Of a stretch of DNA of 64,000 nt, positions 55,392 through 64,000 are shown one piece after another. Source of the stretch: Kuschelorhynchus macadamiae (Eukaryota > Arthropoda > Insecta > Coleoptera > Curculionidae); the NCBI GenBank assembly GCA_030620095.1, contig JAUTXW010000597.1, positions 124,001 to 188,000 of the forward strand, given 5' to 3'. The translations under genes and the position numbers were made by a program. How positions within the stretch are numbered: the first letter of the stretch is position 1; every line of letters begins with the position of its first letter. The notes under the pieces are model-generated. The model saw only the letters and a list, made by a program, of their open reading frames with translations. It had not been told where the DNA came from and did no database searches.

Positions 55392-56630
55392 TTGAAGAAA
55401 CTAATTAATCATTACCCGAATGTCTTATACAAACCAGGTGACAAACTTACATTTACTAACCGTGTTAAATATGAGATAAAAACCACGGACGAAATTCCTG
55501 TACATACTAAAACTTATACATATCCTTATGTTCATCAGCAGGAGGTCAAAAAGCAAATTTCTCAATTACAAATAGATAACATTATCAAACCTTCTCACAG
55601 CCCTTGGTCATCTCCTGTTTGCACTGTCCCAAAAAAGACGAACGCATCTGGCAAACAAAAATGGCGCATGGTCATCGACTACCGCAAGGTCAATGAAAAA
55701 ACCATCGATGATAGGTATTCTTTGCCCAACATTTCTGATATCCTGAATAAATTAGGTAGAGCCCAATATTTCAAAACATTAGATCTCGCCTTAGGATTTC
55801 ACCAGATCAAAATGCAGCCGAATTCTATTCAAAAAACTGCTTTTAGTGTAGAGAATGATCATTATGAATATACTCGTATGCCATTTGGTTTAAAAAATAC
55901 TCCAGCCACTTTTCAGTGTGTCATGGATAAGGTTCTCTAAGGCCTTCGAGGTAAAATTTGTCTTGTCTATATGGACGATATAATTATTTTTGCAACATCC
56001 CTTCAATAACACATTAAAAATTTAAAAGTATTATTTCAAAGACTAATAGAGAATAATATGAAAATCCAATTAGATAAATCAGAGTTTCTCCAAAAATCAG
56101 TCGAATTTCTAGGTCATATTATTACACCAGAAGGAATAAAACCAAACCCTCGAAAAATAAAGGCGATAAAAACATTCCCAATTCCAAAAAACCCGAAAGA
56201 AGTTTTAAGTTCTTCCTAGGTCTCATTGGATATTAGAGGAGATTCATAAAAGGTTTCGCAAAACTTACCAAACCACTGACAAATTGTTTAAGAAAGGATA
56301 AAAAGGTAATTCATACACCTGAATTTGTCAAAAGTTTTCAGATATGCAAAGAACTTCTTATGAATGACCCGATACTCCAACACCCTGATTTTTCAAAACC
56401 ATTTCTATTAACAACCGACGCATCCAATTACGCCATTGGAGCAGTCTTATCCCAAGGTCCAGTAGGTCTACCTATCGCTTATGCCTCTCGTACTCTTAAC
56501 CCTGCCGAATGCAATTACTCGACGATTGAAAAAGAGTTATTGGCAATAGTGTGGGCAACCAAATATTTTCGATCCTACTTATTTGTAGTAAATTTCAAAA
56601 TTCTCTCTGACCACTTCAATGGTTAATGTC
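55392..56630 (+). pseudogene. Reverse transcriptase and RNase H of the gypsy-type element
   Basis: 55392-55940 has P-S-H-S-P-W-S-S-P, W-R-M-V-I-D-Y-R-K-V-N, F-K-T-L-D-L-A-L-G-F-H-Q-I and M-P-F-G-L-K-N-T-P-A-T-F-Q. After a stop, V-Y-M-D-D-I-I-I-F (about 55963-55989) holds the catalytic pair, and F-L-G-H-I-I-T-P-E-G follows. RNase H is at 56360-56626 (L-T-T-D-A-S-N-Y-A-I-G-A-V-L, then Y-S-T-I-E-K-E-L-L-A-I-V). Stops near 55940, 56010 and 56218 break it. Confidence 0.85.
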
Positions 56631-57576
56631 AATTAAGGAGCCAAATTCTAAACTGGTACGATGGCGATTAAAATTAGCAGAATTTGACTACCAGATCCAA
56701 TATAAAAAAGGCACACAAAACATGAATGCAGACGCATTATCCAGACCCGCTTTGCAAATAAATACGCTAGAAAACAATGACTTTCCGGAGATACACATAC
56801 CGGACGACAACTTAACATTAGCCGATATAAGTGACTTTGAAGAAACCTTCGAAGTACTTATAAAAGACAATTTACCTAATCTTACACCAATACCGTTTGG
56901 GTATAGACACACAATACAACATTTAAAACCCCCTTATATAAAAGCCCCTGTCAAAGTCTTAAAAAAGCCAGAGAATTTAGAAATACCAGAATTTTTAGAT
57001 AATAGCTCAAATTCCACTAGTCAGCACCCATCTAAAAAACCTGTAAATACCCCTAGAAATAAATCTCCCCAAGATCAGGATAATAATCAAACAGTACACA
57101 CATCCGAGGAAAATCCCATCCTAGGAGCACCTTACACAATAAAACACCTTAATACTTTTAAAAATCAAATTATTTTTCGTTATTTTAATAACACTTCTAA
57201 CATAAAAGAAACGCAATACCCATTCGAAGGGAAGAAAAGAATAATATTCTTTTTACAAAATGATCCCCCTGAAAATATAATGTTAGAATTAATTAAAGAA
57301 AATATTCCTCCAGACAGTTACTGCATGCATTGCAAAGACAAAACCCTTGAACCAATAATATTAAGAAAAATTCATAAATCCTTTAATGCCAATTCATTTC
57401 AACTCAAAATAAGCAATACGCTTGTCAAAGATATCACCGACAAAGGCGAACAAACTCACAAAATACAAATATACCATGAAACAAAAACATCTCACCGCGG
57501 AATTACCGAAAACATTATCACTAAAAAGAAATTTTTATTGGCCAAACATGGAAAAAGATGTGCAACAATATGTTAA
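56626..57576 (+). pseudogene. RNase H end, linker and start of integrase of the gypsy-type element
   Basis: The frame of 316 residues begins E-P-N-S-K-L-V-R-W-R-L-K-L-A-E-F-D-Y and Y-K-K-G-T-Q-N-M-N-A-D-A-L-S-R, the standard gypsy junction. A long, Asn/Pro-rich linker follows, then T-S-H-R-G, the start of the integrase HH-CC finger. The frame is left near 57520, where the neighbouring one continues. Confidence 0.75.
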
Positions 57577-58160
57577 TACATGTGAGATTTTTCAAAAAAC
57601 CAAATATGAAAGACAACCACATAAAATACAATTGAAACCAACCCCTATTGGTAACGAGCCATTTGAATACATTTATAGTGATGTTTACCAATTTGACCAA
57701 CACAAATTCTTGACGATAATTGATAGCTTTTCAAAATTAGCACAGGCTTATCACATCTCTTCGGAAACAAGCCCCGAGATAGCCGGTAGATTAATTGAAT
57801 ATATTAAACACTACGGTATCCCTGGAAAAATAACAACGGATAATCACTCCTCCTTTAAAAACGCATTAATACAAGACCTTTGTAAGCTACACAATATTTA
57901 ATTACACTATATTATTCCCCCAGTCCAAATTCAAACAGTCCAATCGAACGCTTCCATTCAACAATCAGGGAAACGCTACTTTCTATACTTGAGAAAAATC
58001 CTAAGGAATCCATAGAAAAATTAATGTCCCTTGCAATCCTTTCATATAACAACTCAGTACATTCAACAACCAAGTATACGCCTTTTCAAGTAATTAAAGG
58101 AAAATTAGATTGCAAAAACCCTCTTCAATTTTCAGAAGAAGAATTACAAACTTAATTTAT
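57422..58160 (+). pseudogene. Integrase of the gypsy-type element
   Basis: F-Y-W-P-N-M-E-K-D-V and Y-V-N-T-C-E-I-F-Q give the zinc-finger end. The core has I-Y-S-D-V-Y and T-T-D-N-H-S-S-F-K. The third catalytic site lies beyond the stop at 57901, in a shifted frame (S-P-I-E-R-F-H-S-T near 57930-57960). It is therefore interrupted within the catalytic core. Confidence 0.8.
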
Positions 58161-60019
58161 GACCGAACACCGCGAAAACATTAATAAAGAAATTTACAAC
58201 AAATTAAAGGGTTCTCAATAGAAAACCTTAGAGAAACGTAGTGAAAAATTAAACGAACCTCCTGAAATTGACACATCTAAGCCCGTATATGTAAAAGCAA
58301 CAACTAGACAAAAGCGAATGCCCATATATAAGAAACTAAAAAATCCTCGTAACTCCTTACAAAAAGAGAAACTATTTGACAATAAAACCCCTATTCATAA
58401 GAGACGTCTTAAGAAACACCGAAAACTAAAAAATGATTTCATTGTTTCAGACGATGCTCGAGACACGGATTCTGCTGTTGTTATATTACCCATTTCTCTA
58501 GGAAATACTTATCTAATTAACGATCAGCGCACTTCCTTTTATCGTGTAAATATTACAATAATTAGCACATGCCTACAAAACATTGAAAGTTCATTAGCAA
58601 AAATTTAAAAAGCCATTTCACAAGACCTTAGACGTGAAGTAAATTAAATCAAAGCCTATATTTATATGACCAATTCAATAGAACCATTTCTTTATTTAAA
58701 GAAAAAAGACAAAAACGTGGGCTTATCAATATTATAAGTAATGCACAAAAATGTTTATTCGGAACATTAGATGTGGATGACGAATTAAAATATTATAATT
58801 ATATACGCATTTTAAATAATAATCAAAAAATTTTTAGCGAGGACATGAAACAAAATAAATACGTACTAAAGGCAATTACAAACACTTTCACAATTCAAAT
58901 CGACACGTTAGAAAATAACCAGAAACAAATTAAAAATCGTTTAGACTCATTAGGAAGCCAAGAAGCAGGCTTCGCAAATACTTTCTATATATCCGTGATA
59001 ATTGACAATACTAATTTGCAAATACAAAGACTTAATGAGCTTTTACAGAATTTAGAAATCGCAATTAGCTTCGCGAAAGTTGGTGTTATGCACCACTCCA
59101 TATTACAGCCGTCCCATTTAAAAGAAATCATTAGACACATTCCTAACGAAAGGATTATAAAATTTAACAACATGATTAATTACTATGAGATAATAACGAC
59201 TCAAGTATTAATACAAAATGACTTGATAATATTCTCAATACATACACCAATGATATATTCAAACCTTTATATATTGTATAAAATATATCCCATTCCTATC
59301 CTTAACCACACTTTAACATCCAACATCATTATATACTACTTACAAGAGAAGTCTTCTACAATAGCCCATATGAGTATCCACGAATCGAGAACAGTCATCT
59401 GTGCAAACTGGACGATTTGACAGATGAACCCTGCCTATACAACACCTTAACAAAAGCCAGGAGCGAATGCCCCACTATGGAAATAGCATACACTTCCAGT
59501 ACTATCAGAAAGGTACAAGACAATACTGTGTTAATTATTCCTGAAAAACCAATTTTACTGAAAAGTCAGTGTCAATTTTCAACTAAACAGGAGTTAATAA
59601 ACTCCCCTTGTTTAATATCTCTTTATGATTTTAAATTAGAAATTATTACCTTTTCATTTAAAAGAGATGTAAATGAAATTGTCGATTTTCAGTTAAAATT
59701 ACCAGTGCTTAAGTTCGACTTAAATTCTACTTCTAAGAAAGTACTCATCCTAAAAGAAGTAGATCATTCTGCAATAAAGCAGGCTCAACACTTAGCCGAC
59801 CAAATAAAAAATCATAAATTAGAAAACTTAAAAATAGTTTCTCAACCAAATCATGTTTGGACATATGTAACAATAATCTTAGTTATAATAATAACATTAT
59901 GTATCTTCTTCATCTTGTATTACAAATACAGTTCAAAGAAAATCATTACAAAAGACATTGAACTCCACATTGTAATAGATTCAGAAAAAAGTGATGAACC
60001 TTTGTTTTCTGAAACTTAA
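58160..60019 (+). pseudogene. Envelope-like gene of the gypsy-type element, broken
   Basis: Pieces resemble the F-protein-type envelope of errantiviruses. An N-terminal part is at 58318-58608. A basic R-x-K-R-type cleavage motif near 58705-58717 is followed by a hydrophobic G-L-I-N-I-I stretch and C-L-F-G-T-L-D, an ectodomain at 58773-59420, and a last frame (59417-60019) with one transmembrane segment (about 59860-59920, T-I-I-L-V-I-I-I-T-L) and a short tail. Stops around 58608-58670 and a frame change at 59417 interrupt it, so no full protein is made from this copy. Confidence 0.78.
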
Positions 60020-60030
60020 GGAGGGAGGAG
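60017..60030 (+). promoter_or_regulatory. Polypurine tract of the gypsy-type element
   Basis: AAGGAGGGAGGAGG follows the last envelope codons and directly precedes the candidate 3' LTR. Confidence 0.7.
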
Positions 60031-60251
60031 GAATTATATATCCATTATTTAGGAACTCCATACACTTTCTAGTCATTAGTGATGTCTTATGTTTAGATAC
60101 CAGGTTCCATATAAATACCACCATTTTCTAATGTTAGTCTACGTTGTTACTTCGTCGTGTTAACGTATATTCGTAGAACTTAAGAAAATTGTAATTTTAG
60201 AATTGATCGAATAAATTCGTTTTAAATTGTAATAAACGTTTTTTAAAAATG

Positions 60252-61171
60252 GTCTTTCTTGAAAATTGCACTTAAATTGCGCATTAAATCCTAAAAACAT
60301 TCTTATTTTAATGAGATGCTAGAGATAAAGCGGCTTACAACTAAAAGAAAATTCAATTTTTCCAGGCCACTATGAAAGCTTATAGATCGACTGTGGTGTT
60401 ATAGTCTATGTCCTGCTGCCATTTAGGCGACCGTGATTGAAGCATTGCATAGAAGGAAAAAATTCTAATTCTTTGCAGAAATATTTTTTGCAACTAATGA
60501 ACGCTTACACTTTAATTAATAAATTTGTAGCTGACAGTTTTAACTGGATACAAAATAACGGAACATTGGTGCCTATTCCAGTATACATAATCAGTATCAG
60601 GAAATTGCATAGCAACTGTAATTATATTGAGATACATCAGGAAACAATGAAAGAATTACTGATCTAATTTAAACATTCACTTCATTGATTCCCTTTGGGT
60701 TACTACGAACTACGAAATTATTCTTTACACTAAATTCCTTTTCATTCCATTTTATTTCTAGCACCAAATCAATAGACGTATCTATAATTTTATAAAATTA
60801 ATAAAACGACATATTCATGTCACATAACAATGTGAAAACAAGTCATTAGTCAGCAATTTATAAAGGTTTGCTTTAATTGAAATGCAGAAAAATCTTACTG
60901 CCAAAACAATATGTTTTCCATGTAACAGACAATAATTTATAAATATTGATAATTTGTTTGCCAGTTTTTATATTTTCTTTAGTTTTCATTTTGAATTCCA
61001 AATGACGTGATGTTCTGAGAAATCTGCTAGTAAAAATAATTCTTTGGTGAATACTTTCCCAATTTATTTATTAAGTTATACCTATTACATAGTAATTATA
61101 TTCTATATTTAAATGTGGTAACCTTTTTTATTCTTTTATGCCTATAATATAGAAAACATATTTTTTTTTAG
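60252..61171 (+). other. Intron 15, right end: duplicate of the intron before exon 12
   Basis: About 60730-60960 (TTCATTCCATTTTATTTCTAGCACCAAAT ... GTCAGCAATTT) corresponds to 45270-45420. No gene seen; the frame 60437-60667 has no known domain. Confidence 0.6.
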
Positions 61172-61306
61172 AATCCAATGATTACTCAAGTAATTTCGCT
61201 CTGGATCCAGATGACTACAGTGTTTCTGTGAAAACTGCTCTGAGTGACGAAGTACTGGAGGAAGTAACAAATATTGTTTTTACCCTTGTGGCAAAATCTA
61301 CTGAAG
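61172..61306 (+). CDS. Exon 16, first half of a repeat, duplicate of exon 12
   Basis: It is 135 bp (45 codons) between TTTTTTTTTAG and GTATATTT. It has S-S-N-F-A-L-D-P-D-D-Y, T-A-L-S-D-E-V-L and F-T-L-V-A-K-S-T-E. About 13 of 135 bases differ from exon 12, several of them synonymous, which suggests the copy has been under selection. Confidence 0.86.
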
Positions 61307-62368
61307 GTATATTTCACATTTTTGACACCTAATATACAGAAACTATTAGATTTAATTTAAGAACAAAGGGCTATTTGTTTGTCTTAGCGTTTTATATTAA
61401 AAACAAAAATGAAAAATAATCATTTTTTAAAATCTTTAATTTCAGTTGAATTTTGAGTTCAGCCTATCTTTTGTCACATTTTTACTACCCTCGTAAGAGG
61501 GAAAAAATCACACTCCGAAATTTGAAAAAATCATTATTAATAAACTACGGATTGAATGGACTTCGAGATTTGCGTTATAAAAGTGTTTGCTTAAATTCAC
61601 TATAGCTGAAGAAAATGGCGGTCTAATGAAATGTTAAAAAAATCAGGTAAAAGTCCATTTCTAAAATCAAACTTTTTTTTTATGGAGGAAAATAATAAAG
61701 ATCATAATTTATTTTTTGTAGAATACGTAAATGATGTTATGAAAAATAAATAATTATAAATACATTAAAAAGCCAAACAAATTGTAAATTATATTTTATA
61801 CGGTTTTTATAGTTATCACCAAATAATTTATTGTCAATGCACTATGTTACCTTAAGATATATAAAACTATTTTATTTCAGAAAGCCCTCATGTTATACCT
61901 TTTTTGTGCAAAATGATTTACTGCGACGGCGACGTGCCTAAGAAGTATTTGTTAATATTGTTGAATAAACGGAATTTTATTTCTACGAATGTTGTAGGGT
62001 GTATAAGGTATTTCAAAAAAGTGTGGAAAAACGGTTGAAATTTATAATATATTACCCTGTATTTTATTTTACAATGAAAAAGTTTTATTTTTGATAGTTG
62101 CAACTTTCGCAGATTTAATATCTTTATAGAGATTTCAGAACCATCTGTACAGGAACATAACTGGAAATTCCATTGATAATATTTTCTTTTGACTACAAAA
62201 AAGAAAGAAAACGCAATTGTGTGGTGTATTACTAAATAACTATATGCGGAACTAAATCGGGTCATACCTCACTATTCCTAATAAAAGAAAATATTCATAA
62301 CGAGGGAAGTTAAAGAAAATTTACGTAATTTAAGTAACTTTACATTAATATCACATTGTTTTTTTTAG
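61307..62368 (+). other. Intron 16, enlarged by a repeat insertion
   Basis: The intron is 1,062 bp, whereas the equivalent intron after exon 12 is 256 bp. Most of the extra length is the MITE-like element at 61484-62310. Confidence 0.75.
61484..62310. mobile_element. Non-autonomous inverted-repeat element (MITE-like), copy 2
   Basis: It starts ACTACCCTCGTAAGAGG and ends ATATTCATAACGAGGGAAGT, the same ends as the element at 16758-17613, and is about 0.83 kb. It interrupts a sequence that is continuous in the paralogous intron 45713-45968. The - strand frame 61918-62265 looks incidental. Confidence 0.68.
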
Positions 62369-62554
62369 GCACTTACGGGTACTCTACTCTTGTAATATCA
62401 CTGCCAAAAACTGTAAGAAATACCTCAGTTCAAGTAAAAAATCAAGAAATACTATTTACAGCAACATACAAAGACGGCGTATTTACAGCCCCAAATATAA
62501 CTCTGGTTACAAACGCCACTGGAGATAGTAGAATTTCACTTACAATATCGAATG
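62369..62554 (+). CDS. Exon 17, second half of a repeat, duplicate of exon 13
   Basis: It is 186 bp (62 codons) between TTTTTTAG and GTAAGTAG. It has Y-S-T-L-V-I-S-L-P, N-T-S-V-Q-V, I-L-F-T-A-T-Y-K-D and S-I or R-I-S-L-T-I-S-N, almost the same as exon 13. It ends in phase 1, so further exons are expected beyond 64 kb. Confidence 0.86.
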
Positions 62555-63400
62555 GTAAGTAGTTATATTTTAATTGCTTTATCTCCAGTATGAGTCTGCG
62601 TTGTTTGACTTTTATTGTATAGTCCAATGTTCGATAAAATAAGAAGACTTAATTTTTATACCGCTCAAAGAAAATATAATTTTCTCAAATTTAGATTCTT
62701 GGATATATTAAAATGTGAAACGTATGGTAAGGGACATTTGCCAAGATATAGCCATAAAATATTCGTACTAGTCCAGGGAAATTAAAGTGGAATTTATTAA
62801 ACCGGCAACACAACGTATTGATTGCATTTTGTATATTTTTTAACTCTATTCAATGTAATGACCGTACTTATTAAAGAGTTGCTATCTGTGCCTTTTTTGG
62901 ACTCATAATATTAAGCTCTGTTTCTATTTGGTTTTTATTAAAAAGTGCACTATTTTTGTCAAAAGAAATATAATGGCTAACATAGGAAATAGTTAGAACA
63001 ACGAAAACTTGACGAATAAAGGTATTCTAAATCATTATTCACAAAGCACTGAAATAATTGCCTCAACAATATTTTTTCTTGTACCATGTGTAATTTACGT
63101 TGTAAGTCCAGTAGGTGGCGAGATAGCAGCCGAGCCTGGAATATAAACTAATACTGTAATAACACTTAACGGACGTGTATCGTGTAATATTTTATTTCAT
63201 ATTGTCTTTATAATCTTTTTTAAAGTCAGTCTAAAGTTATAATTATTTAAATTGTATCACTTCAGCGATGTTAGTCATTGTTTTCCATAGCTAATTATGA
63301 CTATCTTTTGCTTGTCATTGTCAAGTAAATAAAACCATATTATTTTTTACAATTTAAGCGAGATAATGTCAAAGGCAAACTTGGAAAATAGTTGATTCCT
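62555..63400 (+). other. Intron 17, visible part: no gene seen
   Basis: AT-rich sequence without recognisable features, ending in a TAA-rich stretch. Confidence 0.5.
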
Positions 63401-63446
63401 AATATTAATAATAATTATTATTATTATAATAATAATACAAATAATA
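63401..63446. repeat. TAA-type trinucleotide tract
   Basis: AATATTAATAATAATTATTATTATTATAATAATAATACAAATAAT lies directly before sequence of clearly different, more GC-rich composition. Confidence 0.8.
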
Positions 63447-64000
63447 CCTACGACAAAACTGGTCTGAACTAAGATCAACAAGAACAAAACAGATGTGCAT
63501 TAAAGAGAGACCAAGAATAATAGGCAAACAAACGTACAATAAAATGCTCTCCCTTCTATTAACAGGCGATCCAATATCGGGACACTTTGAGCTTCTAAAC
63601 ACCACAAAACATCAACCCTTATAACAAAACATCGGGCGAGCAGCGTAACGGTCGAGGACGTTGCGGGAAAGGGTCGATCACGACCAAGCAAAGGAAAATA
63701 GACCCACCAAAAGAGCCGGCTAAGCTGGCACCCACCAAGGCGGGAAAGGCAGGGCAACGCATGAGCCGCATTACAGAATCTAGCAAACCGATCATGCTCT
63801 GCCCAAATGGATACACAAATAAATCTGACGCAGATGCTTACTAAACATAACCACTTGAGCCCTTTACAACAGCAGATATATCGCAACGACTACCTGCAAC
63901 TACCAAGGCAGGTACCAAGGAAGAGGTTACAATGGACAGACGAAATGAATCGAACGGTGATGCATTCCTACTACACCGCTACTAAACTTAAGACAATTTC
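63447..64000 (+). mobile_element. Probable start of a second R4/Dong-like LINE
   Basis: Composition rises in GC from about 63450. From 63765 to the window end the frame on multiples of three is open and ends L-Q-W-T-D-E-M-N-R-T-V-M-H-S-Y-Y-T-A-T-K. This resembles the R-W-T-x-E-M-N-x-x-I-M-R-x-Y-Y block near the start of R4-type ORFs as I recall it. A TGA at 63762 closes the frame upstream, so a frameshift or a non-coding 5' end is likely. The element runs off the window. Confidence 0.5.

Larger units (their letters stand above)
53789..60251 (+). mobile_element. Gypsy/errantivirus-type LTR element with envelope gene, decayed
   Basis: Gag-like, protease-like, RT, RNase H, integrase and envelope-like regions follow in order on the + strand. 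A purine tract, AAGGAGGGAGGAGG (60017-60030), marks the start of a possible 3' LTR (about 60031-60251, with AATAAA near 60211). I find no matching LTR on the left, so the 5' end is lost or rearranged. Stops and shifts occur in all genes. Confidence 0.85.

Noticed and set aside
63500..63886. 128-codon - strand protein, cysteine- and leucine-rich
   Set aside because: It overlaps the + strand R4-like coding stretch and has no recognisable domain; more likely a shadow frame.

Overview
The window is AT-rich animal nuclear DNA, most likely from an insect. It has GT-AG introns as short as 50 bp, BEL/Pao, gypsy/errantivirus-like, I/Jockey-like, R4/Dong-like, hAT and Tc1/mariner elements, and very long (TA)n tracts. 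The species cannot be named from the sequence. There are no prokaryotic operons, rRNA genes or CRISPR arrays.

Host gene: one + strand gene runs through the whole window, with both its ends outside. I find 17 exons (the first is cut by the window edge), together 4,267 coding bases or about 1,422 residues. Every visible intron is in phase 1 and every complete exon is a multiple of three. Exons of 303-333 bp each encode one unit of about 101-111 residues. Three further units are each split over two exons (45578-45712 + 45969-46154; 49397-49579 + 49745-49876; 61172-61306 + 62369-62554). The units look like cadherin-type extracellular repeats (F-x-L, L-N-S-S-I-L, T-I-T-A, V-L-I-L-x-L-P, Y-Y-x-A-x-Y), but the calcium-binding signatures (LDRE, DxNDN) are replaced. 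I call it a divergent, probably calcium-independent, cadherin-like repeat protein.

Intron 3 (856-18453) holds a decayed Tc1/mariner-type element with long inverted ends (2183-4497), a 111-bp tandem duplication (6065-6286) and an 8.66-kb nested insertion. In the nested insertion, a broken hAT element (7538-16199, 8-bp target duplication ATTGCTTG) is interrupted by an intact BEL/Pao retrotransposon (9510-15593, two 188-bp LTRs with one mismatch, 5-bp target duplication CAGAC, one 1,804-codon Gag-Pol frame on the - strand). Further on are a short inverted-repeat element and a LINE fragment.

Intron 7 (20786-31678) contains a four-unit diverged tandem array, a second truncated hAT copy, and a head-to-head pair of long-TIR DDE elements (25163-27960 and about 28990-31352) around an 884-bp perfect (AT)n tract. 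The left copy appears to encode a whole 352-residue transposase with one intron. Introns 8-10 hold an R4/Dong-like LINE in a TAA repeat, a broken gene of a multicopy arthropod family, and a 691-bp TA-flanked MITE.

From 42.4 kb onward the host gene carries a segmental duplication. Exons 11-13 with their introns (about 42.6-46.2 kb) are the counterpart of exons 15-17 (49.7-62.6 kb). The second copy was enlarged by an I/Jockey-type LINE on the - strand (about 50.45-52.8 kb) and a decayed gypsy-type element with an envelope-like gene (about 53.8-60.25 kb). The right edge seems to enter a second R4/Dong-like element (63.4-64.0 kb).
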